A DNA stretch of 64,000 nt. Origin: Bacillus sp. AFS029637. Lineage in GTDB: Bacteria; Bacillota; Bacilli; Bacillales; Bacillaceae_G. Each line of letters begins with the position of its first letter. Position 1 is the stretch's first letter. This document shows positions 7,453-17,352 of the stretch, piece after piece. The position numbers and the translations under genes are program-made. The DNA lies in assembly GCF_002584985.1 (NCBI RefSeq), contig NZ_NUPZ01000024.1, forward strand, positions 3,248 through 67,247, read 5' to 3'. A model generated the notes under the pieces. The model saw nothing but the letters and a program-made list of their open reading frames with translations, did no database searches and had not been told where the DNA came from.

Positions 7453-9194
7453 TATGAACGAAACGGAAACACAAGAATAATCGTCGTTCCTTTCCCAAGT
7501 TCGCTATCAATAGAAATTGTCCCGTTATGAGCATGAACGAGCTGCTTTGTAATGGCGAGACCAAGCCCAGTTCCGATGTTGCTTTCTTCTGTATTTGTTC
7601 CTCGGTAATAGCGTTCAAATAACAGTCCTTTCGTTTTTTCATCCATCCCTTTTCCATCGTCTGAAATAGATAGTGTAAAGGAGTTAGCATTTTGTGAAAG
7701 GTTTACGATTACATTTGTCGTTTCATTATTATGTTTTATAGCGTTTGCGAGTAAGTTTTCGATAATACGCTGGAACCACTTTTCTTCAATAAAATATTGA
7801 ATTTTGTTTGAGCTTGGTACAAATTCAATATTTTGATTTTGTAGTGTCGGATTATTAATGAATTGCAGTAATACTTTTTGGACGAACTGATTCATTTCAA
7901 CGTTTACGTGTTGTGCAGGAAGGGCGTTGTTCTTTAGTTGATACGTTAAGCTTAAGTCATCAATTAATGTAGTCATATATTGAGATTTCTCTTTCATAAC
8001 GCTACCGAACTGTTGGATGTCTTGCTCAGTCCAGTTGTAATGCTTCGATTCTAGTAATAACGCGTATCCGTAAATAGAACTAAGTGGTGTTTTTAAATCA
8101 TGCGTTAAACCGGTAACCCATTCTTCACGTGTTTGTTGCAGTACTTTTCTCATTGCATCGTTCTTTTTCAAGGTAATAGAAAGGTGCTCTAGTGAGTTTG
8201 TAACATCTTTAAATATACGGAACGACCATTTTTCTTTACCAGAGTGCCGGAACCGAACAGGTTTGCCTTTTTTACTAACAGGCTCTTCATATTTTCCTCC
8301 GGCTATGTTTTTAAGCCAGCGCATTGTGTGTAACAAAGGCTTTCCAAACTTATTTCCATACCAAATTGAAAGAATGACTAAATAAACAAACACAATAAGG
8401 AGGATTAAACTGCATCCGATTAGAAGTTTCTTAGTAAATATATCATCTAATTCATCATCTGGATAATAATGGGCGTTTGGAGCGGATACAACGACGAGGT
8501 GACCGCTATTTGAATCGTAAAAACTAGATATATTTTCTTTATAATTCCACGGTTCTTTTTCATTAAGAGCCGTTTGTATAGCTGAAAATGTTTTTTTCTT
8601 CCCTGTTGGATAAGAAAAAACTTCTTCGCCACTGTTATTAAATATTTGCAGTGTTGCTTTTTCTTTAGAAAGTAATTGTTGTTCTTGTTCAGTTAAAGCA
8701 AATTCATTTAATGATAAAGAAGGATGTTCTTGTTGTATCGTTTTTAGTAATGCATTACTTTTTAGTTTGGCACCGTAAATAACGAGAGCCTGTTTCTTTT
8801 CTAATTCAATTTCCCAATAGTTAAATTTATAAAGATTGTTGCTACCATTCTGTAAATATGTAAGCAAGGATGTCTTTGTGTAAGAGGTCGGAACATCGTT
8901 AGGTGTATTAAAGCTGTAAAGAACCTTTCCATCTTCATCTACAATTTGAAGCCAATCACTCTTTTCTGCTATTAAATCTTTTACCTCAGATTTTAAAGTA
9001 ATGTTATTGTCTTCAGAAGAAATATATTGGGAGATTGTAAAGGTATCATAATCAGAAATATTAGGTTCATATAAAGTACTATTAAGAAGAAAAATTAAAT
9101 AAGAAAAAGAAGCAACTACTGCGATAAGTAACGTAACTAAGACAAAAACGTGTTGTAAGATAAACTGGATTATAAGTCTCTTATTAAAATTCAT
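7452..9194 (-). CDS. Two-component sensor histidine kinase
   Basis: Protein of 580 aa with membrane segments at about 8-36 and 254-277 flanking a large extracytoplasmic sensor (about 37-253). The cytoplasmic part has a short linker, the phosphoacceptor helix with H365 (TGLTHDLKTP), the N-box (ENLLANAIKHN), G1 (DDGKGMD) and G2 (GTGLGLAI). It is of the HisKA/EnvZ type. It lies 9 bases downstream of its response regulator gene, as is usual for cognate pairs. The long sensor region rules out the intramembrane-sensing BceS type. The signal is unknown. Confidence 0.92.
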   Translation of the reverse strand: MNFNKRLIIQFILQHVFVLVTLLIAVVASFSYLIFLLNSTLYEPNISDYDTFTISQYISSEDNNITLKSEVKDLIAEKSDWLQIVDEDGKVLYSFNTPNDVPTSYTKTSLLTYLQNGSNNLYKFNYWEIELEKKQALVIYGAKLKSNALLKTIQQEHPSLSLNEFALTEQEQQLLSKEKATLQIFNNSGEEVFSYPTGKKKTFSAIQTALNEKEPWNYKENISSFYDSNSGHLVVVSAPNAHYYPDDELDDIFTKKLLIGCSLILLIVFVYLVILSIWYGNKFGKPLLHTMRWLKNIAGGKYEEPVSKKGKPVRFRHSGKEKWSFRIFKDVTNSLEHLSITLKKNDAMRKVLQQTREEWVTGLTHDLKTPLSSIYGYALLLESKHYNWTEQDIQQFGSVMKEKSQYMTTLIDDLSLTYQLKNNALPAQHVNVEMNQFVQKVLLQFINNPTLQNQNIEFVPSSNKIQYFIEEKWFQRIIENLLANAIKHNNETTNVIVNLSQNANSFTLSISDDGKGMDEKTKGLLFERYYRGTNTEESNIGTGLGLAITKQLVHAHNGTISIDSELGKGTTIILVFPFRS

Positions 9195-9203
9195 ATTTTC
9201 AAC

Positions 9204-9908
9204 CTACTTTGTAACGAACTTATAGCCAAGCCCGCGCACAGTTTTTATATATTCTGGTTTACTTGGATCTTGTTCAATTTTTTCGCGTAGCTTTCTAATG
9301 TGGACCATAACGGTATTGTCATCCCCGTTATAAGCTGGTGCCCCCCAAACTTTTTCGTATATTTCCTCTTTTGAAAATACGTAATTCGGATTCTCGCAAA
9401 AGAAGAGTAGTAGTTGAAAGAGTTGAGCGGAACATTCGACAACGTGTCCATCTACTGTAAGTTCTGCGGAATGTTGATCAATTTTAAATCTTCCGAATGA
9501 AATGGAGTGTGCTTTAGATTCGTGTGATACTACTTGCTTTATATGTCTTCGAAGTTGCGCTTTCATACGTGCTACTACTTCTAGTGGATTAAATGGCTTC
9601 GTAATATAATCATCTGCACCGTATGAAAAACCAGATAGTTTATCTAAATCAGATGCTTTCGCTGTTAAGAAGAAAATCGGACAATCTGTTTGTTGGCGAA
9701 TGATTGGACAAATATCAAAACCAGACTGTCCAGGAAGCATGACATCTAAAATGATTAAATCGTAATTGTGTTGCCCGATGAGAGATAAAGCTATTTCAGC
9801 TGATGTTGCAGTGGTAATATGGGAAAAACCTTCTTTTTCAAGAATGGTAGTTAGTAGTTGTAAAATTGCTGTTTCGTCATCAACGAGTAAAATATTTGCT
9901 TGATACAT
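9204..9908 (-). CDS. OmpR-family response regulator
   Basis: Protein of 234 aa with a receiver domain (acidic pocket D10/D11, phosphoacceptor D55 in ILDVMLPG, conserved lysine in ITKPFNP) and a C-terminal winged helix (about 135-232, ending TVRGLGYKFV). It is encoded just before its kinase. No further target is visible on the minus strand. The CPBP gene is divergent with a 134-base gap and could be a target. Confidence 0.93.
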   Translation of the reverse strand: MYQANILLVDDETAILQLLTTILEKEGFSHITTATSAEIALSLIGQHNYDLIILDVMLPGQSGFDICPIIRQQTDCPIFFLTAKASDLDKLSGFSYGADDYITKPFNPLEVVARMKAQLRRHIKQVVSHESKAHSISFGRFKIDQHSAELTVDGHVVECSAQLFQLLLFFCENPNYVFSKEEIYEKVWGAPAYNGDDNTVMVHIRKLREKIEQDPSKPEYIKTVRGLGYKFVTK

Positions 9909-10042
9909 AACAATCCCTCCTAATTTCCTCGAATATCATACCATCATTTTGTAACTTATGGAATTTTTAAGGAAATTTTAAGGTTTTCTTTCACAAAAAA
10001 TTAAGAATCAAATGATATGATAAAAGTAACATAGGGGAGGAG

Positions 10043-10897
10043 ATGAGTGTGAATCCGTTTCAAATGATGCGAGCTAGATATTTTTTAATTGTATTTGCAC
10101 TATTAACTTTAGTAGCGAGAAGTAGCGGGGAATTGCTAGAAAGTACATTTCATATACAAAATTCTTCTTTCATAAATATTCTTATATTCTATATCCTTCC
10201 GATTACATGGATTTTTTATGAATATAGAAAACACCGTGTTTCATTTTCATGTTTTATTAATAAAAATGAAACATTTAATTTGGTGCAAGTTTTTTACATT
10301 GCGATTATATTATGCATGTTCAGTTACGGTTATCTTATTTTGTACATGTACAGCTTTGCATGGATTACACCAGATTTTATTATGAATGCTTTGCATGAGC
10401 CAATTGTAGATAGTGCCGGGGGATATGTATATCAACTTATTATGATTGTATTTATCGCACCAATTATTGGGGAGTTTGTGTTTCGCGGATTTTTACTGCA
10501 GCGCTTTGCTGCAAAATGGGGAACGAGTATCGCGATGATTGCCGTCGCACTTTTATTTGCGATGTTACATGTCGATTTTCTCGGTGCCGCTTTATTTAGC
10601 ATCGTACTATCCATTATATATATTCGTACGAAAAGCTTACTCATGCCAATTGCAATCCATATGTTAAACAATGCATTTGTAATCGGTGCTTCGTTTCTAG
10701 TAAGTAGAGAAAAGATCATGAGTTTTGCAGATTTCTCAAACTACACGACGTTTTTCCCGGGACTTATAATTTTTATAACAGGATTAAACTTAGTACTCAT
10801 CTTTTTATTTGTGAACCGCAAATATTGGAGTAAAGAAGTTCCAGTTATATATGGAGAGCAGGCAAAGAGTTTTTCAGATGTAGTGGGGGATAAATGA
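10043..10897 (+). CDS. CPBP (CAAX/Abi) family membrane protein with altered catalytic motif
   Basis: Polytopic membrane protein of 284 aa with about seven to eight segments. The three Abi/CPBP motifs are recognisable: motif 1 appears as GEFVFRG, motif 2 as FAMLH, and motif 3 as HMLNN. Active members carry EExxxR in motif 1; here the first glutamate is glycine, while the second glutamate and arginine remain. The histidine and HxxxN motifs are intact. It may be catalytically weakened or act non-proteolytically. The start ATG at 10043 is only about 4 bases after GGGGAGG, so GTG at 10049 is an alternative. Confidence 0.8.
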   Translation: MSVNPFQMMRARYFLIVFALLTLVARSSGELLESTFHIQNSSFINILIFYILPITWIFYEYRKHRVSFSCFINKNETFNLVQVFYIAIILCMFSYGYLILYMYSFAWITPDFIMNALHEPIVDSAGGYVYQLIMIVFIAPIIGEFVFRGFLLQRFAAKWGTSIAMIAVALLFAMLHVDFLGAALFSIVLSIIYIRTKSLLMPIAIHMLNNAFVIGASFLVSREKIMSFADFSNYTTFFPGLIIFITGLNLVLIFLFVNRKYWSKEVPVIYGEQAKSFSDVVGDK

Positions 10898-10934
10898 GAT
10901 GAAGAAGACGTTTGAAAGGAATGTATAAAATTAT

Positions 10935-11234
10935 ATGAATGAAACGATATCATCAAATAAGTTTTTTTATTTGATTTTACTTAGTATCGTGCTAATCACG
11001 ACAGGAAATGTTATTCTTCGTTGGGAGGAAGCTTACTTTTTCATGTATTTAGCGCTCCATTTATTAGGGATTTTATGTATAAGTGGCGGAATAGTTACTG
11101 AAAAAAAGGGTGAAGAAAGTATTAACTATATGTGTGTCATCGGTCTTATTTTACTTTTAGCTGTACAAGGTATTATGAAATATAGTTCTTTTTCGGTACA
11201 CGATTTTAGTTTGTTAATAGATGTTCTACCTTAA
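10935..11234 (+). CDS. Small membrane protein, unknown
   Basis: Protein of 99 aa with three predicted membrane helices (about 11-28, 33-53, 65-85) joined by short loops. I do not recognise the family. It follows the CPBP gene by 37 bases and has no terminator in between, so the two are probably co-transcribed. The ribosome site is weak and distant (GAAAGGA about 14 bases before the ATG), which leaves the start uncertain. Confidence 0.6.
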   Translation: MNETISSNKFFYLILLSIVLITTGNVILRWEEAYFFMYLALHLLGILCISGGIVTEKKGEESINYMCVIGLILLLAVQGIMKYSSFSVHDFSLLIDVLP

Positions 11235-11301
11235 GGAGAGCACTTGTTTTAGTAAGTATGCGAGTGTGTTTCTAACCGAATAGAGTGTATACAGGTAGGT
11301 G

Positions 11302-11330
11302 AAACTCTTCTTATGTAGAAGAGTTTTTTT
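11302..11330 (+). terminator. Terminator after the CPBP/small membrane gene pair
   Basis: Stem AAACTCTTC / GAAGAGTTT followed by a T-run. Confidence 0.88.
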
Positions 11331-11407
11331 ATGTCATTAGCTTGTTCTAATTTAGCATGTACGAACTTACAATAATAATAGACAGGCAGCATAGAGGAGG
11401 GAATAGC

Positions 11408-12673
11408 GTGAGGAAAGTTATTGGGTGGTCGCTTTTTTTGTACGTTGGATTTGCGTTACTTATATATTGGTATTTATTTGGATGGAATCATGAACTCATT
11501 CCGGAGATGTATAAAGGAACGAGTTCAGATCCAGAAACTTTTATGAATGCGAGGGAGCTTGCGCTAAGCCAAGATTATTCGCGCGTGAAAAATTTACTGT
11601 ACTTTTTAGCGACGCCTCTTGAATGGATTATTTTATTACTTGTCCTTGTGCTCGGTATTTCAAGAAAGTTTGAGAAATGGTCGAAGGAAACGACGAAAAT
11701 AAGTGTCTTACAAGTTGCGATTTATTTCTTTTATTTATCATTACTTACTACAGTTCTTGCCTTGCCGATGCAATGGATTAGCCGTAAAGTATCCGTTGAT
11801 TACGGCATTTCAACGCAAAGTACACAAAGCTGGATAAAAGATCATGTGATCGGTTTTTGGGAGAGTTATGCAACTATGTTAATCGTAGTTACTGTTCTGT
11901 TATGGCTTATCCGTAAATTTCCGAAGAGATGGTGGCTAGCGGGATGGGCACTCTCTGTTCCATTTACAATCTTTTTAACATTCATACAGCCTGTCATTAT
12001 TGATCCACTTTATAACGACTTCTCGACGCTGAAAAATAAAGAGCTAGAAACGAAAATTTTAGCGATGGCGGATAAAGCTGATATTCCTGCTAAACATGTA
12101 TATGAAGTAAATATGTCAGAAAAAACAAATGCGTTAAATGCATATGTAACAGGAATCGGTCTTAACTCGCGTATTGTAATGTGGGATACAACACTTAAGC
12201 AATTAAAAGATAAAGAAATTTTATTTATAATGGCTCATGAAATGGGACATTATGTTATGAAACATATATATTGGGGTGTTGCTAGTTATGTTTTACTATC
12301 GTTTATAGGTATGTATTTAATTAGCCGTATTTTGAATATGTGTATTCGAAAATGGGGAGATACGCTGCAAATTTCAAAAGTGGCATGTTTCTCAATTTTA
12401 CCTTTATTTTTCTTAATTTCCTCTGTATTATCCTTTGCATCACAACCAGCAACAAACTATGTTTCACGTATAGAAGAACGCGCGGCGGATCAATACGCTT
12501 TAAATATGACGAAGGACGGAAAATCTGGTGTGAAAACATTTCAATATTTATCAAAAACAAGCTTAAGCCAAGTGAATCCACCTGCGTTAGTGAAATTTTT
12601 CTTATACACGCACCCACCAATTTTTGAAAGAATTCATACGTTTGAACAATATGAAGAAGCGAAGAAGCAGTAG
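11408..12673 (+). CDS. M48 family metalloprotease (Ste24/CAAX protease 1-like)
   Basis: Integral membrane zinc protease of 421 aa with about six to seven membrane helices. It has HEMGH in MAHEMGHYVMKH (HExxH), and a downstream glutamate in SRIEERAADQYAL (ExxxD). The conserved TNALNAYVTG segment lies before the zinc motif. The family removes C-terminal peptides from prenylated proteins in eukaryotes; in bacteria it acts in membrane-protein quality control. The start is GTG at 11408 because GAGGAGGG lies eight bases upstream; the frame is open another 17 codons but without a ribosome site. Monocistronic. Confidence 0.88.
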   Translation: MRKVIGWSLFLYVGFALLIYWYLFGWNHELIPEMYKGTSSDPETFMNARELALSQDYSRVKNLLYFLATPLEWIILLLVLVLGISRKFEKWSKETTKISVLQVAIYFFYLSLLTTVLALPMQWISRKVSVDYGISTQSTQSWIKDHVIGFWESYATMLIVVTVLLWLIRKFPKRWWLAGWALSVPFTIFLTFIQPVIIDPLYNDFSTLKNKELETKILAMADKADIPAKHVYEVNMSEKTNALNAYVTGIGLNSRIVMWDTTLKQLKDKEILFIMAHEMGHYVMKHIYWGVASYVLLSFIGMYLISRILNMCIRKWGDTLQISKVACFSILPLFFLISSVLSFASQPATNYVSRIEERAADQYALNMTKDGKSGVKTFQYLSKTSLSQVNPPALVKFFLYTHPPIFERIHTFEQYEEAKKQ

Positions 12674-12690
12674 TGTACTGCTTCTTTTTA
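12661..12690 (+). terminator. Terminator of the M48 protease gene
   Basis: Stem GAAGCAGTA / TACTGCTTC then TTTTTA; it overlaps the stop codon. Confidence 0.85.
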
Positions 12691-12769
12691 TTATGGCGTA
12701 TTCGAGTTTTGGAAAATTATAGTGTATAATAAAAAGAATATTCAGTGAAATGTTTAGGAGGTTAATATT

Positions 12770-13669
12770 TTGTTTCATTCAAAATCAATGCCGGCTATCA
12801 AAATGATTCTTTCGATGTCTATTTTCGGATCGATTGGATTTTTTTCTGTCCAAACGGGTTTACCGTCGTTTGAATTAGTATTCGTTCGTTGTATTTGTGC
12901 CACTGTATTTTTAACGTTATGTTGGTTCGTAACAGGACAATATAAAAACGAAAAATGGAATAAAAAAGAGATCGTGCAAATAGTAGCGTGCGGTGTATTT
13001 CTCGTTTTTAACTGGGTATTTCTATTTAAAGCGTTTGAAGTTATGTCAATTACCATTGCGATTTCTGTCTACCATCTTGCGCCAATTATCGTCTTAATGA
13101 TTGGGAGTATCGTATTTAAAGAGAAGCTAACAACATTTGCGGTTATGGCGATTGCTATTTGTTTCATCGGTACAGTTTTAGTAGCTGGAGTAGATGGAAG
13201 TGTGTCGCTTGAGAAACTCATGTCATCTGGAATGGTATGGGCACTACTTGCGGCGTTATTTTATGCTTTTACGACTTTACTAGGGAAAGGAATCAAGCAT
13301 ACGAGTGCGTATGCGATGACATTTGTACAAACGTTTTTAGGCATATTTTTATTATTACCATTCGTAGATTTTGGCCAGTTTAAAGGATTAACCGAGATGA
13401 ACTGGACGATGATCACAGCGACAGGACTTATACATACTGGGTTTGTGTATTACTTATTTTTTGACAGCTTAAGAGATTTACCGACGAGACTGATTTCTGT
13501 ATTAGTATTTTTAGATCCTGCTGTTGCGATACTATTAGATACAGTCTTTACTGGATTTAGACCGACTAGTATGCAAGTAGTAGGGATTGTTCTTATATTC
13601 GTAGGAATGGCATTTACTTTTCGAAAGGGAACAGAGAAGGAGCTATCAGTGAATACGAGCGCAACATAA
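12770..13669 (+). CDS. EamA/DMT-family transporter
   Basis: Protein of 299 aa with ten predicted membrane helices made of two five-helix EamA repeats, normal for drug/metabolite exporters such as RhaT/YdcZ relatives. The start is TTG with AGGAGG seven bases upstream. The substrate cannot be predicted. It is a single gene between the M48 protease and the SLH genes. The 291-base gap after it (13670-13960) has no gene; it presumably carries the promoter and leader of the SLH gene. Confidence 0.85.
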   Translation: MFHSKSMPAIKMILSMSIFGSIGFFSVQTGLPSFELVFVRCICATVFLTLCWFVTGQYKNEKWNKKEIVQIVACGVFLVFNWVFLFKAFEVMSITIAISVYHLAPIIVLMIGSIVFKEKLTTFAVMAIAICFIGTVLVAGVDGSVSLEKLMSSGMVWALLAALFYAFTTLLGKGIKHTSAYAMTFVQTFLGIFLLLPFVDFGQFKGLTEMNWTMITATGLIHTGFVYYLFFDSLRDLPTRLISVLVFLDPAVAILLDTVFTGFRPTSMQVVGIVLIFVGMAFTFRKGTEKELSVNTSAT

Positions 13670-13960
13670 TTCACTTTTCTCGCTTTTTGTGTCAATAAAG
13701 TGAAATTTAAAAATGCAAAGGAGTTCACAAAGAGATTGTAGAATATTTTATTATATAACACCTAAGATGTGACAACTTCCTTTTGAAAAAGAAAGAAGGG
13801 GGTCTAAAGCAGAAAGGTAGTCAAAATGTTTCTTCTAGAAGATTGGCATTTTATCTTACATTCACCAACAAATTAGTACTCCTGAAACAATGAAGTTCAA
13901 TGCTTCGTATTATCTATTATTTTTCTATTTAACATAAAATAGAAATAGGGAGAGAGGACA

Positions 13961-14617
13961 ATGAAGAAAAAAATATTGGGTGTAATGATGATTGCGACAA
14001 TGGTAGGAGGTATATTTGCAGGAACGAATGTGGCGCCTGTAAAAGCGGAAGAGTATCCGGAAATGATTGTATTTGATGATGTTCCATACGGATTTTGGGC
14101 ATATGATGCTATTTTAGATTTAGCTTATAATAAAGTTATAGTTGGGTATGGAAATGGAAAGTATGGTGTTGGAGATCTTACAACACGTGAACAAGTAGCT
14201 GGGGTTATTTATAAAACACTTGAAATGAAAGACGAAGGAGCAGTAGCAAATCCATACAAAGATATTTCTGAAAGTTCTACTAATTTCAAAAAGGAAATTT
14301 TAGCATTAACAAAACGTGGTGTTTTTAAAGGTGATACAAACGGAAACTTTAGACCGAAATCACCAATTTCTCGAGCTGAAATGGCAGTAGTACTTCAAAA
14401 GGCATATACTTTCGAAGCGAAACAAAAGCATACATTTAAAGATGTACCAAAAGGACATTGGGCAGAAGAGGCAATTAGTGCCCTGCAATCTAATCAGGTT
14501 GTTACAGGAACTGGAAAAGATATGTATGAATTAAATGGCTTTGTACCGAGAGAACAATATGCACAGTTTATAAATAATGCGATTATTAATTATCATTTGA
14601 AAGAGGATTGGAAATAG
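13961..14617 (+). CDS. Secreted S-layer homology (SLH) protein, copy 1
   Basis: Exported protein of 218 aa made of a signal peptide (cleavage near VKA-EE, residue 30) and three SLH repeats (about 35-85, 97-150, 160-210), each with a TREQ/SRAE/PREQ motif. SLH domains bind pyruvylated secondary cell wall polymer. Nothing remains outside the three repeats, so the protein has an anchor but no visible cargo domain. AGGGAGAGAGG precedes the ATG. The next gene encodes a paralogue of the same design. Confidence 0.88.
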   Translation: MKKKILGVMMIATMVGGIFAGTNVAPVKAEEYPEMIVFDDVPYGFWAYDAILDLAYNKVIVGYGNGKYGVGDLTTREQVAGVIYKTLEMKDEGAVANPYKDISESSTNFKKEILALTKRGVFKGDTNGNFRPKSPISRAEMAVVLQKAYTFEAKQKHTFKDVPKGHWAEEAISALQSNQVVTGTGKDMYELNGFVPREQYAQFINNAIINYHLKEDWK

Positions 14618-14859
14618 CGTGAAATAGAAGAGCGCAAATAGAAATATTTGTGCTTTTTTGTTTGTTTAAAAAGAATAAATATACGTCTATATGTGTGTTT
14701 ATTATTGTACATAAGCTTGATAATCAACCTCGTAAAAAAGAAACGATGTGTAATATGATTCACAAAAATGTCACGGAATTTGTCGAAAAATATATTGTTA
14801 CTATACCGTTAATTATGTATATTTTAAAAAAAACATATACATATTGGGGAGATAATTTC

Positions 14860-15525
14860 ATGAGCAAAAAATTATTAAAAACAGCTACAGCATTAACGAT
14901 TATGGGTGGGGTGTTATTCTCAGCAGAGGGTAATAATGTAAAAGCGGAAAGTGCACCGCTACAAAATACAAATACAATTGTATTTAAAGATGTACCAGAA
15001 GGACATTGGTCATATGAAGCAATTCATGATTTAGCGGCAAACGAAATTATTTTTGGATATGGAGATGGAATCTTCGGTTTTGGGGATAATGTAACACGTG
15101 AGCAAGTTGCGGCTTTAATTTACCGTGTGTTTGATATAGAAGAACAAGATGAATATGAAAATCCATATGGAGATATCGATGAAAACTCGACAGACTTTAT
15201 CGAGGAAATATTGGCTTTAACGGAAATGGAAATTTTCATGGGAGACGAGCAGGGAAACTTTAGACCGAAGGCGACGTTAACGCGTGCAGAAATGGCGCAA
15301 GTTCTTACGAATGCTTTTGACTTACAGGCAAAGGGACCTCATACGTTTAATGATGTTGCAGCAGATTCATGGGCAAAAAACGCAATTAGTGCGATCCAAA
15401 CAAATGATATTACAGCTGGAATCGGAGAAAATAAATTTGGTCCGTCTATGAAAGTAACAAGAGAACAATACGCACAGTTTTTATATAAAACAATGTTGCA
15501 GAATGTGGAAGAAGAGCAGCAATAA
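14860..15525 (+). CDS. Secreted S-layer homology (SLH) protein, copy 2
   Basis: Protein of 221 aa with a signal peptide (cleavage near VKA-ES) and three SLH repeats, paralogous to the preceding gene. The start is ATG at 14860 with GGGGAG nine bases upstream; the frame is open for 70 more codons upstream, but that part has no ribosome site and does not look coding. The repeats are more acidic than in copy 1. The two genes are separated by 242 bases, so each probably has its own promoter. As in copy 1 there is no domain beyond SLH. Confidence 0.87.
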   Translation: MSKKLLKTATALTIMGGVLFSAEGNNVKAESAPLQNTNTIVFKDVPEGHWSYEAIHDLAANEIIFGYGDGIFGFGDNVTREQVAALIYRVFDIEEQDEYENPYGDIDENSTDFIEEILALTEMEIFMGDEQGNFRPKATLTRAEMAQVLTNAFDLQAKGPHTFNDVAADSWAKNAISAIQTNDITAGIGENKFGPSMKVTREQYAQFLYKTMLQNVEEEQQ

Positions 15526-15561
15526 AGTTTAATCAGTAAAAGTAGAATTTAAAAATCATAC

Positions 15562-15597
15562 AAAAAGGTCGTTGTTGTATAACAGTGGCCTTTTTTG
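15562..15597 (+). terminator. Terminator after the SLH pair
   Basis: Hairpin AAAAGGTC(G)TTGT / ACAGTGGCCTTTT with a T-run. Confidence 0.7.
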
Positions 15598-15741
15598 TAT
15601 GGAATAAAGCGCGGAATCATCGCATTTTGGAAAAAAATGAAATGAATTTTCAAAAAAAACTTCCTTTTCTGAAGATTTGTTATATAATATAAAACATGAA
15701 ATCAAATCTGTTATAAAACAGTTTAAGAAGGGGATGCTAAT

Positions 15742-17331
15742 ATGTCGACGCAAACTTCACGGGTTACACTCGTAGGAGAAATGTTACCAGCGTACAACGA
15801 AATATTGACACCTGAGGCGCTTAATTTTTTAAAGGAACTGCATGGAAAATTCAATGAGCGCCGCATAGAACTTTTACAAAAGCGTGTAGAGAAACAAAAA
15901 CGAATTGATGCAGGAAAGTTTCCGAAGTTTTTAGAAGAAACAAAGCACATTCGTGAAGCGGATTGGACAATCGCTAAGCTGCCAAAAGATTTAGAGGATC
16001 GTCGCGTAGAGATTACTGGACCAGTAGATAGAAAGATGGTCATTAACGCTTTAAATTCAGGAGCGCATCTTTTTATGGCGGATTTTGAAGATTCGAATTC
16101 ACCAACTTGGGAAAATGCGGTGGAAGGCCAACTGAACTTACGAGATGCAGTAAAGGGAACGATTTCACATAAGAATGATAAAGGAAAAGAATATAGATTA
16201 AATGATAAAACAGCAGTACTTATCGTGAGGCCAAGAGGATGGCATTTAGAAGAAAAACATATGAAAGTGGACGGACAGAATATGTCTGGTAGCTTAGTAG
16301 ATTTCGGACTTTATTTTTTCCATAATGCGAAAGCTCTTTTAGAAAAAGGGAGCGGCCCATATTTCTACTTACCGAAAATGGAAAGTTATTTAGAAGCGAG
16401 GTTGTGGAATGATGTATTCGTATTTGCTCAAACATACATCGGTATTCCAAACGGAACAATTAAAGCGACGGTGTTACTGGAAACGATTCACGCTTCGTTT
16501 GAAATGGATGAAATTTTGTATGAGCTAAAAGATCATTCTGCTGGATTAAACTGCGGACGTTGGGATTATATTTTCAGCTTTTTAAAAGGCTTCCGGAATC
16601 ATAATGAATTTTTACTACCAGATAGAGCGCAAGTCACGATGACGGCGCCGTTTATGCGCGCGTATTCTTTGAAAGTAATTCAAACGTGTCACCGCCGTAA
16701 TGCACCGGCAATTGGAGGGATGGCGGCACAAATTCCGATTAAAAATAATCCGGAAGCAAATGAGGCGGCTTTTGAAAAAGTGCGTGCTGATAAGGAGCGC
16801 GAAGCTTTAGACGGTCATGACGGGACTTGGGTTGCCCACCCGGGACTTGTACCAGTCGCGATGGAAGTATTTAATCACATTATGAAAACACCAAATCAAA
16901 TTTTTAGAAAACGTGAAGAAATACATGTTACAGAAAAAGATTTACTAGAAGTGCCAGTGGGAACGATTACAGAAGAGGGCTTTCGCATGAATATTAGCGT
17001 AGGTATTCAATATATTGCATCTTGGTTAAGCGGACGGGGAGCAGCACCAATTTATAACTTAATGGAAGATGCGGCAACAGCGGAAATCTCAAGGGCACAA
17101 GTGTGGCAATGGATTCGTCATGAAGGCGGAAAGCTAAAGGATGGCCGCAATATTACGCTTGAGTTGATGGAAGAACTGAAAGAAGAAGAGTTAGCAAAAA
17201 TAGAAAGAGAGATTGGTAAGGAAGCCTTTAAGAAAGGGAGATTCAAAGAGGCAACAACGTTATTTACAAATCTCGTTCGGAATGATGAATTCGTACCATT
17301 TTTAACATTACCGGGTTATGAAATTTTATAA
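15742..17331 (+). CDS. aceB: Malate synthase A
   Basis: Protein of 529 aa, the usual length of malate synthase A. It condenses glyoxylate with acetyl-CoA to malate in the glyoxylate shunt. Family landmarks seen are [35 protein letters not shown] and the C-terminal [19 protein letters not shown] signature. The ribosome site is AAGGGG. It is followed after 21 bases by aceA, forming the aceBA operon used for growth on acetate and fatty acids. A TATAAT box lies near 15685. Confidence 0.96.
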   Translation: MSTQTSRVTLVGEMLPAYNEILTPEALNFLKELHGKFNERRIELLQKRVEKQKRIDAGKFPKFLEETKHIREADWTIAKLPKDLEDRRVEITGPVDRKMVINALNSGAHLFMADFEDSNSPTWENAVEGQLNLRDAVKGTISHKNDKGKEYRLNDKTAVLIVRPRGWHLEEKHMKVDGQNMSGSLVDFGLYFFHNAKALLEKGSGPYFYLPKMESYLEARLWNDVFVFAQTYIGIPNGTIKATVLLETIHASFEMDEILYELKDHSAGLNCGRWDYIFSFLKGFRNHNEFLLPDRAQVTMTAPFMRAYSLKVIQTCHRRNAPAIGGMAAQIPIKNNPEANEAAFEKVRADKEREALDGHDGTWVAHPGLVPVAMEVFNHIMKTPNQIFRKREEIHVTEKDLLEVPVGTITEEGFRMNISVGIQYIASWLSGRGAAPIYNLMEDAATAEISRAQVWQWIRHEGGKLKDGRNITLELMEELKEEELAKIEREIGKEAFKKGRFKEATTLFTNLVRNDEFVPFLTLPGYEIL

Positions 17332-17352
17332 AGTGAAAAGGGGATGGAACAT

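Noticed and set aside
9245-9451. Extra small gene overlapping the response regulator
   Set aside because: Out-of-frame shadow within the winged-helix coding region; no ribosome site.
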